Shown here: piece after piece, positions 13,736 to 25,358 of the stretch
Position numbering within the stretch: position 1 is the first letter of the stretch
How the letters are laid out: every line of letters starts with the position of its first letter
Assembly: GCA_964247055.1 (NCBI GenBank)
Contig: OZ176051.1
Location: 10,416,001-10,480,000 of the forward strand
DNA from: Paragordius varius
Taxonomy: Eukaryota > Nematomorpha
Length of the DNA: 64,000 nt
Direction of reading: 5' to 3'
Position numbers and translations under genes: made by a program
Notes under the pieces: model-generated
What the model was told of the DNA's origin: nothing
What the model saw: the letters and a program-made list of their open reading frames with translations, nothing else
Databases searched by the model: none

Positions 13736-14586
13736 CTGGTTTTTGGGATATTTTAAATGATAAAATTAATTGGTAATTACAAAAACATAAATAATCAACT
13801 TTTTTATTTATATTTTAAGTAATATTTGCTCAATCTCTTAAACCCCAAGCTGAGAATACCACAAAAAATAATGATTATACAATAATAGGGAACACTTATT
13901 ACGGTTACTCTTAACCATGTTATTTAATAAATCTTGTTACTATTTAAATTGCCACACACAAATATTTTTATATATTTATAAGTTTAACCAATTTTATACA
14001 ATCACCGAATTCCATAAATATATAAATTATATATATACTCATTTTTTATATAGTAGCCAAAACAATTCTGTGTCTACACAATATGCATTTCATTTTCATA
14101 ATTTTCAATGTATTTATTTATAAAAACTATTTAATTTTATAACTAATAAATGAATTTTAAAATGTGAATAGTTATTTTTATCTTAAACAAATGTTGGAGG
14201 CAGGATTTTTGCAATATATATATATATATATAAAGCCAAATTTTGGTTAATACTGTAGAAATTATTTATTTTTGATAAAGGGGTTTCATGGAAAACCCCG
14301 AGCTTTTCACTCTACTTGATATTTTATTAGATTTTTCCCACTGTAACGGTACTTAATATAAATTATATTTAATAAAACTTGCTTGCATTTTTGACGCTTG
14401 ATTTTAAATGTATCCAAACTTATTATATCACAAGTATTTAAATATATCTTAAATTGCAAATTTAGCAATGACCTCCCCCTATGATATATATCAAAATATT
14501 ATATTTTTTCTAAAAAATAATGATTCTGTTTTAGAATTACATATTACAATACAATCGTTAAGGCCATTTAATTTTTTGTAGAATCT
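13736..14586. other. Intergenic spacer between PDZ gene and phosphatase
   Basis: AT-rich, with a short TA run near 14216-14232. It contains no transmembrane or extracellular exon that I could recognise for the downstream receptor-type phosphatase domain. Confidence 0.5.
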
Positions 14587-16321
14587 ATGGGCCAAATTAT
14601 AGATGTTATTGGATTATCAGATATGCCAGTACCAGGATTGTCTGAAAGTTTGAGCGAAATGATAGGAAAAGGCACTATTTTGTTGTTTTGATTTTAGAAA
14701 TAAACCATAAGATGGGACACGACGATAAAGATCAATTAATATTGAATGGTGTAATTTACAATTATGAAAATAATATGCCCGGTCGATTGGATCATGGATA
14801 TACCCAAAGATTAAAACATGGACCTATTGAAAATCATATCGATGCTAAAACTAAAATGAAACATAATAACTCATCATTAGGAGATGAGAATGAAAGTATT
14901 ACTACAGTGAAAGCAGCATCCAAAGTTAGATCGAAATTGTTTTTTCCTCCAACACGTCGACCCATAGCGATAGAACAATTGGAATTGTATGTACAAGCTC
15001 TTCGAGCCAATAATTTTGCCTTTTTACTCCGAGAGTATGAAGATCTTTGTTCCATCAGCCCAATGTGCCCCAGAAACGTGGGTACAAGTGAAATCAATGA
15101 ACCCCGAAATCGGTATCGAAATATTGTACCTTACGATCACAGTAGAGTTCGGCTAAAACCGATTTGGGATTCAACATTCATCAATAACAATGACAATGCT
15201 GCTAATTGTTTAGAAACTTTAGATTACATAAATGCAAATATAATCCCTGGGTTTCGTAACGCTCGGACATACATTGCTGCCCAAGCGCCATTAGCTATCA
15301 CTGTAATTGATCATTGGCGAATGATTTGGCAACTAAAGGTAAATTTGGCTGTCATGATAACTGATTTAACTGAAAGGGGTAAAACTAAATGTGTAATGTA
15401 TTGGCCCAAACCGGGGCATCCGATAAAATATGGCGCCATAGAAGTAGGAATACTTTTTTAATTTAATGAATCTAGGTGGTAAATTTGAAGGAAGAAATCA
15501 AAGATGATTATGTGTTTCGTGTATTCCGTTTATGCATGAACCCAACTCAAAATGTAACTGCATCATCGATTGTGGAAAAACGTTATCTCAAACATTTTCA
15601 GTATCTAAAATGGCCGGATATGAAAACACCCGAAGACTCGGAATCCCTGATTTCTTTTATACGAGAAATTCGTCGCTTAAACGCAAAAGCTTTATCAAAA
15701 GAAAACAGGCATCCGATCTTAGTGCATTGCAGCGCTGGGGTGGGTCGTACTGGAACATACATTGCTATAGATAGACTTTTGCAAGAACTTGAGCAAAAGG
15801 GCATTATTCATTGCATGGTGGTTCCATCCTTAAATACGAATAGTTTTGATAGACGCGCTTCACTAAACATATCAAAATCATCTCGTAACGGAAAAGATAA
15901 AACTAGGAGATTATCTTTAATTGAAAAAATAACCGCTTCCCTACCGGTCGACCTAACTACAGGTGACAGAAAAAACGTGGCAAGTAGAAAAACGAAGATT
16001 GCCAGTATAGATATATTTCACACCGTGTATGATTTGCGAATTTATCGATGTTTAATGGTACAAACAGCAAGACAATACATGTTTTTGTATGACTTTATTT
16101 TGGACATTATACAATTGGAAACAGATCCTATCCGTTTTAGAGAACGAAAATTACAGGAGAAGCAATTAAGCCTTTCAGGGATATCACCATACGCCAATCT
16201 CACCAGTAAAAATGATATTATTTTTGAGCCTGAAATACCTATTGAATTACATGAAATATTTCTTAGATCTGCTTGTTGCTGTTGTCCATTCATATTTAAT
16301 AAATCTGATTTTTTGATATAA
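14587..16321 (+). CDS. Receptor-type-like protein tyrosine phosphatase catalytic domain
   Basis: Exons 14587-14647, 14698-15443 and 15476-16321 give 550 aa. The introns are 50 nt and 32 nt. After a polar N-terminus comes the receptor-PTP lead-in (RPIAIEQLELYVQALRANNF), then NRYRNIVPYDHSRV, DYINANIIPGF, YIAAQAPL, DHWRMIWQ and VMITDLTERG. The WPD loop has Asp at about residue 317; the P-loop HCSAGVGRTG has Cys at about 354 and Arg at about 360; the Q-loop is VQTARQY (about 464-470). All catalytic residues are present, so it should be an active phosphotyrosine phosphatase. Motif wording is closest to receptor types (LAR, PTPRG/Z), yet no signal peptide, transmembrane segment or second domain is visible here. 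About 65 extra basic residues sit between the P-loop helix and the Q-loop. The first exon is the least certain part; upstream exons may exist. Confidence 0.85.
15444..15475 (+). other. 32-nt intron in the phosphatase gene
   Basis: GTAGGAATAC at the 5' end and GAATCTAG at the 3' end. Without removal the frame stops at once. With removal the conserved PTP strand reads YGAIE|VVNLKEE in phase 0, as in family members. It is far below normal animal intron length. Confidence 0.8.
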
Positions 16322-16579
16322 ATAATTTTTGGTATGAACTCATGAATAAAATTTTTAGTAATCGAAATATGTAAATTCAGCAATAAATTATTTAAATGTA
16401 CATTTTTTTATAAATATTAGCGGATAATTGTAAGTTTTAGCCATCTCATAAATCCAATAGTAGTTATAAGTTTGAAAGATGCTATGATTTTTATAAAGTA
16501 TTTTATACTTTTTTATATGTTAAAACAATTTTTTTTGATATTTTCTAAATTTAAATGGACACTTTCAAAAAAATTATAT
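16322..16579. other. Spacer downstream of phosphatase
   Basis: AT-rich 3' flank. The open frame 16472-16681 runs into the tandem repeat of the neighbouring foldback element and encodes a repeated FKFTLEQ peptide; it is not a gene. Confidence 0.5.
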
Positions 16580-16920
16580 TATATCATGTTCAAATTCACC
16601 TTGGAACAATTCAAATTCACCCTCGAACAATTCAAACTCACCCTTGAACAATTCAAATTCACCTTTGTACAATTCAAATAACCCTATAAATAAATTATGT
16701 GTTTTTGAACTAATATGACTCATTATTAATATGAAATATATGTTAATGGTAAAATTTATTATTTTTCCAGTATTAATATAGGTAATTTTTAATCTTAAAA
16801 AACATATATTTTATTTGAGTGTGAATTTGAATTGTTCGAGGGTGAATTTGAATTGAAGGGTGAATTTGAATTTTTCAAAGGTGATTTTGAGTTATGGGAA
16901 ATTGAATTGTAAATGGTATA
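16580..16920. mobile_element. Foldback-type element with tandem-repeat arms (complete copy)
   Basis: The left arm (16588-16685) has about five tandem units of AATTCAAATTCACCCTTGAAC type; the right arm (about 16819-16900) has the same units inverted. The termini are TATATCATGTTCAAATTC on the left and AATTGTAAATGGTATA on the right, an imperfect inverted repeat. The spacer is about 130 bp and AT-rich. Same family as 1-467. It is non-coding and probably mobilised in trans. Confidence 0.7.
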
Positions 16921-17620
16921 GATTTTTTTTTGATTTCGTAGTTCCGGCTCTTGAATAACTTAATAATTTAATCAACAAAATTACCCATTTTAGGAACCAA
17001 CTCAAATCATTGGATTTTTTCTCAAAATATATTATATAAATGACATCACATTATACAAATTGTCTATTGACCTTAATAATAATTTTACGATTTCAATAGA
17101 TGATTTTGGTGGTGGAAAAACGCACAATTGTGATAAGTTTGGGTTAAAATAAATAATTGTTATAAACACATAAAAATCTAAACAATGACATAAAAAGTAC
17201 AATATTAAATTTTTAAAAAAATTGGTGGAATGAGTTTGGTTGGGTAACTTTAAAATGTGTTTAGTATGGAGTGAAGGCAAGCTTAAAACTAACCTGCTTT
17301 TACAGGTATTAATATTTTTGATAACATGCCCTCCCATTGTTCACCAAGATTGCCATTTTCTTTAATTAATTTTTAAAAGAATAAATATCCTTTTTTATAT
17401 GGAATAGTGTTGAAAGTAAATTTTTAGTGCGCTAATATTTCAAAAATTTATTTTTTCTCGCGAAAAAATTGAAAACATGACCGCTCAAAATATTGAAGGG
17501 TATAATAAATTCCGTAACTTAATTATGTTTATAACTTTAGTCAAAATGTTATTAAGAAAAGGGAAACGCTCTCTATTTATATTGTGAGTAGTATTTATGA
17601 TTTAACATTCGATAACAAAC
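16921..17620. other. No recognisable gene
   Basis: AT-rich spacer. A 101-codon minus-strand frame (17032-17337) has no family motif and no supporting splice structure. Confidence 0.4.
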
Positions 17621-18160
17621 TTATTCGCTACAATCTTCAAGCATTTGTCTTTCATGGAAATAATTGCGTATTTCACGTATGTTTTTTATATTATAGCGTT
17701 CCGAAAACGTTAATGTACGATGACAAAGAGTCGGTTTCTTGTGACTTTGAGACTTTTTATAATATTTATCTTCACAGCTGGCTTTTAGATTATACCAACT
17801 TTTTGTGTTATCATCATAGGTTTCTTTGCATTTACAACCAGCTACTTTAAAACCTTGGCATAATTTGCCTGAAAATTCTAGCAACTGAACCATGTACAGT
17901 GTGTTGGCTGTTTTTTTAGCTTTAAGCACTAACGAATCTGAAAGGTTTACATGTGTCTTTATCCAATCATCTATAAACCTATGTTTGTATTTCAGTGAAT
18001 GTGAATTTGATTTGGATATCATGCTATGATTGGTAGTTTTTTGCGACTTTTTATATGTATAACTATTTTTATGCCATATTTTTTTGGCTGAAACACCTTG
18101 TGTATAGCGATCATCCGAAATTATCTGTAAAAAAATCAGAGAAACTAACCAAAAAAACAT
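17621..18160 (-). CDS. Secreted six-cysteine protein, unknown family
   Basis: A single open frame of 179 aa starting at 18160. The first 15 residues (MFFWLVSLIFLQIIS) form a typical signal peptide. The next 80 residues are Lys/Ser-rich and lack cysteine. The C-terminal half holds all six cysteines in the order C-x7-C-x-C-x18-C-x14-C-x30-C, including the motif GCKCKETYDD. Several dibasic sites (KK) could be processing sites. No transmembrane segment after the signal. The Cys spacing does not match insulin, Wnt, granulin, IL-17 or netrin-like modules that I know. An open frame of this length is unlikely by chance in such AT-rich DNA. Additional exons are not excluded. It is most likely an extracellular ligand or matrix component, but no function is assigned. 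Confidence 0.6.
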   Translation of the reverse strand: MFFWLVSLIFLQIISDDRYTQGVSAKKIWHKNSYTYKKSQKTTNHSMISKSNSHSLKYKHRFIDDWIKTHVNLSDSLVLKAKKTANTLYMVQLLEFSGKLCQGFKVAGCKCKETYDDNTKSWYNLKASCEDKYYKKSQSHKKPTLCHRTLTFSERYNIKNIREIRNYFHERQMLEDCSE

Positions 18161-18503
18161 ATTTTAAAGCATTATTTTAATATGATGGAAAAAAACATTA
18201 AAATCAAAATAAATGAATGATTGTTAAATCTTATTATTATTATTATTTAAAATTTTTGTATTATCCAAATATACCATTCCAATAATATCAAATAAGTGGT
18301 TTATCAATTTAACACAATGCTTACGCTAACTGTACAAACAAACTTGAATATTTTTTTCTATTTCTAGCGGAGTAAATACCAAGTGGAACCGAACCAAAAA
18401 TGGTTTTACCAACTATTTTTTTACATGCTTCTGGTTCCAATGTAATTTTCGTTAAACTTAAATATATGAATGTACAGTTATCAAGGAGTCATGTTCGTAT
18501 AAC
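18161..18503. other. 5' flank of the six-cysteine gene
   Basis: AT-rich. It contains a degenerate GGAACC-type segment (about 18375-18450) that resembles sequence near 19660-19740 and 63490-63570, perhaps an old repeat. Nothing coding. Confidence 0.35.
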
Positions 18504-18743
18504 CAGGGGTGTCCACATGAGGCCCCCGATTCATTATGCGGCTCGCTAGGAACTTGGAAATTCATAATTTTTAAATATGCTTACATAATCTTACTAAAAT
18601 TGATGTTCAAACAATTTTGATGAATAAGCACCTCCATGCTATAAACTAGATAATCGTTAATTGCCCATATATATTTCGAATGCGGCACGATGATTTTTTT
18701 TAATTGAAATGGCCTGCGAAGTCATTTGTTTTGGACATAGCGG
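18504..18743. mobile_element. Non-autonomous hAT-type MITE
   Basis: The left terminus CAGGGGTGTCCACATGAGG is typical of hAT terminal repeats. The right terminus near 18743 reads TTTTGGACATAG, a weakly conserved inverted counterpart. Internal text (GCGGCTCG, CTTACATAATCTTACTAAAATTGATG, TATATTTCGAATGCGGC) is shared with the copies at about 32515-32771 (inverted) and 49535-49807. Confidence 0.65.
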
Positions 18744-20289
18744 CGTAGTTTGCATTTCTGTCGCCGGGTGCATGAAACCGGGATGGCGCCCCCTCCCCCT
18801 TCCTACAACCCCTTGGATTTTTTAAAAAATAATCACAACCGTGAGCGGCTTGATGCGGCCCATCCTATACAGAAATACAGGAAAAAACAGGCCCATTCAA
18901 CCCCCTTCTTTTGAAAACGACGGCTTGCTTAGCAAATGTATCAGTAATCAAAAAATAATGATATTAGTTTCTGCGCGAAAATTTCAATTTTAAATATCAA
19001 TTTTGTATAAAAGCAATATTCAAACTGCTTTCGAAAGCGTGGTCGACTAAAAAATTAATAGAGAATGACTTGCATCCGAAGAATGGCAATCCTTAGATAT
19101 TAAGAAACATCAAAAAATTGTCACAAAGTTAAATAATTTTCATGGAAACTGCATCCCTAGACATATGTTATATATATATATATATAATCCACATTTTTTT
19201 CCCTATCGCATTATTATTAAGGACCTATTGTATGGAAAAATATTGAGGCACCGTTGTTAGTTAGAGGTATTGTCGAATTAGTCGAAAATACTGCGGCCCT
19301 CTTGTGGAGCAGAAGTGTTTTATTGTCTAAAAATACGGCCCGTTGTTGTGGAGAGGTGTTGTTGATTATATTATCTGAAGGTATTGGTCGGATCTAAAAA
19401 TGTTGGGCCGCCGTTGTTGGGCATTAAAGTGGAATTGGTATTATGATTATTACCATTATGCAAATATGATTGCAACCCTTCTCTTTTATGTGAGATATAA
19501 TTTGCTTATTTCATTTTTATTTTAACCGCTATGCTTAAACATTCCTGATAATAAAAATTTACTTAAAATAATTATAATTCTTATTTGAACGATTATCCTA
19601 TCCTACCCTGATTATACTACAGAGCAAATTAAAAATATTAAGGCTTTAGTATAGTAAAAACAGGAATTTAAAACGGAACCGTTGTCAAGTCATATTTTTT
19701 CTGATTTCGGTTCCTGTTCCATTTTTGATGATTAAATTTAATCAAAACGGTTAGACTGATCAAAAATCTTAAATTTAGATAAACAAATTATACATTAAGC
19801 AAACATAAATTGTTTAACCGGTTTATACGTAGCGTAGCTCTAATTCACTTATAAATATTGATTTATATAATATATTTGATGGCCATATGTTAAAGTGCTT
19901 TAAGCTGCGTGGTTTATTTTGAATATTAAACATATATGAAATAATTGTATCAAAATAAATATATAATCATATTTAACACATCTCTAATGGATAATGAAAT
20001 AATGAAAAAAGAAACATTTTAATTTCCATTAAGCATGGTTATAAGGGAAACAAAAAAAGGAAAAAGAAAAAACACGGCAAAATGTATGTAGATGGTATAC
20101 CATGCCCTGAATTGGGAAATAAAAAATTAACAACATTTATTTTAGAATTTGATCTTATAATATAAATTTAAAGAATTTTATCATAATGGGTGATAATGAG
20201 CGGGAAATATATATAATTTTGAAAGAAAGACTTTATTCCTATATCTGACACTTTGGTGATTTAAAGCAAATATTTGAAGGTAGGTTTCA
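18744..20289. other. Repeat-like spacer without gene
   Basis: Includes a relatively GC-rich patch at 19210-19445 with three degenerate copies of a phrase around GGCCCGTTGTTG, about 70 bp apart. There is also a TA run near 19170. No open frame of note. Confidence 0.35.
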
Positions 20290-20430
20290 TGAATAATATG
20301 AACAGGTGGAGGTTAAGAAAGGTAGGCGCTTCAAGATAAAGTGGAGAGATATAATAAAGATATGAAACAGTTGGATAGATTAAAATATTCATAATACTAA
20401 AGGAGAATTTTGATCAATCGAAGGTCATGG
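20290..20430 (+). mobile_element. LINE fragment (RT C-terminal tail)
   Basis: The conceptual translation around 20300-20430 gives pieces such as EVKKGRRFKIKWRDIIK and a following Lys-rich segment. They resemble the C-terminal tail (KRGRPKKRWxDxIKxD) of endonuclease/reverse-transcriptase LINE proteins. Frames are broken. Small, old fragment. Confidence 0.45.
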
Positions 20431-21770
20431 CCACTCATAAATGGGTAATTTTTTTATGCATCATTTAATAACTTCTAACTATTTTTTTGAAATAAAATTA
20501 AATTTTTATAAAATCAGGCGCCTTTCAACTATGGCACCCGGTACATCAGCCCCCCTTTCCACCCTAGCTACGCTACTAGTTAGACACTCCTGGCATATAC
20601 CGACATTTTCGATCATTCATACTATACTTATTAAAAAAAAATTCAAACGGTTTCAAAAAATTCCGAACCTTTTTTAGAATTGTTTGGGCTTTTCCATACG
20701 CTTCTAAAAAAGATTATTTTTACGAGGTCCATAAAAACGTCCCCAACTATCATCCTCGATAATTATAAATAAAGACAACTATTTTGATTAATTTGTTATC
20801 ATTCAAGTATATTTTATTATAAGGCAGACAGACAATTAGCCTTGAGCATTCCGCATGCCAAATGATATTTTCCCATGGTAATTATCATAAAAATTTGAAG
20901 GGCCGAAAAATTTTTCTCTCTCAAAGGTCGTATACACCATATGATACTGATAAATGTTTTATAGCTGTTTGACACATTAGCAGATATTTATACTCCAAAA
21001 CATCGATAAGTTAATAAATAATTTAACCCTAAAAAGTACTTTTAGTGCCGCGGTTTGATTACCATTGTTTTACAATATTAATAAAATGACTAACCGTAAA
21101 ATAGATGGCGTGTTTTTTATCATTTTAATATCATCCGTTACAAATCCATATTTTTATATCATAATGTCAATGAGAGATATTATTAATAAATGAAAAATAT
21201 AATTTTTCCAAGAAGAAATATTTATAAATTATTTTTCAAATCAATATACATGTTATAATAGTCAAATCAATGAAAAATGATGAAAATGTAATTTTATGAG
21301 ATTCATCAATGATATTTTCCTCTCGTCCTGATATACAAACAATGTTTCCAATATTCATTTTTATTAACGCTTATAATACCCAGTTTGCTAAGCAACTTTT
21401 CCAAATACTTATTCTCAACTCCTTGTAAAAACTAGGTGCTTAATTTATTCATTACCTAATAAATAAAACAGTAAAGATGAAAATCAAATATCTAGTAGTC
21501 TTCTTTGTGCCCAATAAAAAACTTTTTAAAACCGATTTTCATGTTAGATCAGAAGGAAATCAGCCCTAGTAATATCATCATATAAATAGCTTAATAACCG
21601 TCAAAAATATCGGCGCTTATGTGAGGAATTCCCAAAATTTTCATGTTATTTATTATAATTTATTTAAGTTAATCAATAATTCCCTTTTTTAGTCCAATAT
21701 GATAGATAGTGCCAACGGTATTGTATAAAAAATTATATTATATTGGTGTTTAATCATTTAACTACAACCA
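20431..21770. other. No recognisable gene
   Basis: AT-rich 3' flank of the FAM114 gene. The plus-strand frame 20441-20677 follows the LINE remnant and lacks any family signature. Confidence 0.4.
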
Positions 21771-24700
21771 TTAATTTTTTAATTCTGATACTTTAAGTTT
21801 GAGTAATGGTTTAAAACTTTCCAATATTTTGCCATGGTATTCATAACATGGTTTTATGCACGCATCATCCCAATATTTGGTTATCGAAGCAATTAAAAGT
21901 TTGTCATTAATTAGGTTGTCTAGAATATTTGTCGTATGTTGATTATCTTGAGATGGCAGCATATGATCAATCATTTTGGGTAAATTATGGTAACATATGG
22001 CAATCCCTTGACGAATAATGAAAAGTTGCAAATCAGCCAAACTATATTGGTTAAAAAAGCTTATATTAGGTCACGATTTTACAATAAAAATTAGAATCAT
22101 CAATTAGCTGACAAAATTTCCGAATTTTAAAAATTATGCATAAAAATGGTGTAAATCCATATATCTTATACTATAGAAGAATTATAATAAATCATATTAA
22201 TATGCACAAATAAGGTAATAATTTTGATAGTGAAAAAAATAAATTAAAAAATATATTGTGATATTTTTTCTACTTTTTTAAACTATCGGCAATAGAATAT
22301 ATGTTGTCGCTATTTTTTGCCAGCTTGTCATCATCATTATTATCTGTCCTACTTTTCAATTGTGACAACAGAATAAATTGTGAGGCACGATTAAAATATT
22401 CGAAAGAGAAGCATAAAATGTTGACTATCGCTTTCAAGACTTCATTAAAGAAAAATGTTTTCTTAGACGTCCTATTCAAAACATGGTTGTCATTATTATT
22501 AAATTTCGTTTCTAAAATGGATTTTAGCGCATTTTGATTATTTGGTAGACATGATATTATCAATTCACGCAAGTCTTCGTTTAGTGTTAAAGTTACGTAA
22601 TCATTGACAGTATCCATATATTTTTGCATAGCCTAAAAATACATAAAACAAAAGGGTCATTAAATTTTTGTAGGATAGTTAATCATGAAATCTAAATAAA
22701 CCAACATACCGTTATAATTTTTGAAGGATATAGAGTTAAGGTTCGTTTTTTCCTGGCAGAAATCTCAGATTCCTGAGAACCCAATGTATAATTATTAATG
22801 TTTAAGTTTAGAATAGCATTGTATTTTTCAAAATCCTTATATGCAATCGATACAGACGTTTGATCTATTAATTTTTCGTCCAACAATATAGAGCTAAGTG
22901 GTTCAAGTTGTAATACATTTTCCACCAAATCCATGTTTTGTTGAAGGCTAAGATTATCTGGCAAAAATAAAAAAATTGAAAAATAGGAGAAAAAATTATT
23001 ATTTATTTAAGTATATTTTACCCGTATCAAGTTTCTGGCATTTAATTTGACATTGCAGGGCTAACATCTCAAGAGCTTGTAACTGCGGATATTCTGTAAA
23101 AATGATAAATAATCAAAATTATTGATTAAATAATTTGTTTTCCTTTATGATGTTTGAGATTGTAAAAAAATATTTATAAACTGTGCATTTCAAAAAATAT
23201 TATCCATTTTTCCAAAAATACCATTAAATAAAATAATAAAATCAAATTTATTAATGTTTGTTGTTCATTTATGGTTTAAATCAACAAAGTAGGTTTTAAA
23301 ATAAATGTTTTCAGCAGTCGTATCTTAAAAACGTTATACAAATATTTAAAAACTGCCTAACTGTGAAAGATTATAGGAAACTGAAAATATACATCATCTA
23401 GATACCAAAAAAATTATACTACCTTTTCTATCTTCAAGTAAAGACTCCATATCTTTAGCATGTTGTTTGAGAACGGACTTTATGTTACTTATCAAATCAG
23501 TGTCTTGTTTCAAGGCAGAGTTTTGTCTTAAAGCCCTTGAATAGCCATTATTATCATTCTTTTTGTTTGCTGCCTCATGTAAAATACTGCTTAGCGTATC
23601 ACCTTTAAATGCGCTATCAAAAATTTTGATAAAATTATCGCTCGGTAAATTTTGTTCTTGCGAGGAAGTTTTAAATTTATCATCATTTTGTAGTTCCAAG
23701 GCTTCAAGTGTACGCTTTCCAACCGATTCTAGCGTGTTAAAACCATGATTTATAACTTTGGATCCCTTTACAAGCACAAAAACAAAATAAAATTTTTATA
23801 AATCATATTTAGATATACACTAGACATTCCACTTGCCTTTCTAACCCCAATTGTAGAATATTATCTGTATAATACGCTTTTTTTTCAAAACAAAAACCTT
23901 TTTAGTTAAAACAAAAAGTAAGTATGTGGAAAGGTGCGCACAACTTTTAGACGGTTCATTTTAAAACAGTGGAAATTTGAAAAAAACATGATTAGCAGAG
24001 ACTAATCTGAAAAGTTACATGGTAAAATCTGGTCTGCATATAAAATCAAAAACCACATAATAAAATGAGTTTAAATCTGCAAATAAATTTATCGTTTCAC
24101 TACTTATGTTTATTGTGATTGATAAACAAAGTTTTTAAAAACCTAATTAAAAAAACGCACATAAAATATGATAAAATAGTACAGATAAATCATACCAATC
24201 CAAACAAGCTCGCTCCAAAAGGCAAAAATTTTGATGTATCTTGTAATCGAGAATTACAATTAGTATCATTCTTATCGACAAAACTTTGTTCATTTGTCTT
24301 AGGAGAAAGTTTTAGCGGTTCCTCAGTTGCCATTGATTCAGGTGAGGGGATTGCCATAATTTTTTCCGCATTTTCAATCATACCCGCAATATTTTTTGTC
24401 AGGGATCCAAACGTAAAAGACCACGTGGGAGGAGATATGTCTGAAACGGATTTGGGATCATAGTTATTTAAATCATTCGAGCCTTTAGTATTTGATTTTT
24501 TATCATCTATTTGGGTATCTTTTGACGTCGCGAGTGAAAAATCGCCGGAAATTTCTTTTGTCCTATGACAATTAAGGTTTGAATTATGTTCGGAGCAAGT
24601 AAATACCCCTTTATAATGAGCTTTAATTACTAAATCGCTCAAATATTCATACACTATCACTATTTTTGTATAACCTATTTTTCTTATTACATATTCAAAA

Positions 24701-25221
24701 GTAAAAAAAGCAAAAAATCGGTACACAATTTTTATAAAAGGTCGTTTTCAAGCCCTTATATTCTTGTGAAGAATAAATATATCAAAACTTATAATATTGT
24801 TAGCCTAAAAAATCAATAAAAACGGCAAATAACCCTATTGACACCGTCTTTTTATTAACTTTGTATATAATATAATAAAGTAATTACGATTGCAAATAGT
24901 CTTTAGCTTTTTCGTCCTGTCTAATATTGAGTTCATCACTCAAATCGCCAAATTTTTCATGAGGTACTTTGTCATCAAAGTCACCATTGTTTACATCACT
25001 TTCGAAATTTTCTTCACTTTGGACGTTTTTAGGTACATGGTGAATCCTTATAAATAAAGAATAAAATTAAAATTTTTAATAGCACATTGAAAAAAAAACT
25101 TTTCATAGTCTTCATCAATATTCTTAGATGATAAATCCTCGATTTCTTTTACATTGATTTTATTTTCTGGGTTCAAATCATCTTCTTCGTCAGCACTTAT
25201 AAACTCTTCCGTGTCCGACAT
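21771..25221 (-). CDS. FAM114A family protein (Golgi/Rab2-associated)
   Basis: Eight exons on the minus strand: 25221-25100, 25046-24888, 24562-24196, 23765-23423, 23093-23022, 22957-22710, 22632-22274, 22041-21771. All phases agree and give 646 aa with the stop. Exon 1 encodes an acidic start MSDTEEFISADEEDD. About residues 150-200 contain SFTFGSL and AEKIMAIPSPESMA, matching the family pattern IEKAE-LGIPSP. Residues 217-270 contain GFNTLESVGKRTLEAL and GDTLSSILHEA, the counterparts of GLDALEFIGKKTMD and TLSQVLREA. The C-terminal ESFKPLLKLKVSELK matches the family end AFQLLLPVLEIS. FAM114A1/A2 are peripheral membrane proteins reported to bind Rab2. The first intron is only 53 nt. The gene is divergent from the REP gene with 24 bp between start codons. 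Confidence 0.88.
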
Positions 25222-25245
25222 TCAAAATTTATAGACAGCTGTATT
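25222..25245. promoter_or_regulatory. 24-bp spacer between divergent start codons, with central CAGCTG
   Basis: Only 24 bp separate the ATG of FAM114 (25221-25219, minus) from that of REP (25246, plus). A palindromic E-box-like CAGCTG lies at 25236-25241. Any promoter or 5' UTR must overlap the opposing first exon. Each strand also has an AG shortly upstream of its ATG (TATAG; TACAG), so 5' ends made by trans-splicing cannot be excluded. Regulatory role is inferred from geometry. Confidence 0.55.
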
Positions 25246-25301
25246 ATGGATAGTATTTTACCTTCAGAAGTGGATATCCTTATTATTGGAACAGGTTTTA
25301 A

Positions 25302-25358
<57 letters not shown>

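Noticed and set aside
6931-16321. A single PTPN13-like gene with PDZ domains followed by a PTP domain
   Set aside because: The last PDZ matches the C-terminal PDZ of pro-IL-16/PDZD2 and is followed directly by a stop. The PTP domain wording is receptor-type rather than PTPN13, and the only in-phase link needs a 22-nt exon and a 25-nt intron.
16472-16681. Small protein with FKFTLEQ repeats
   Set aside because: Encoded by the tandem arm of the foldback element.
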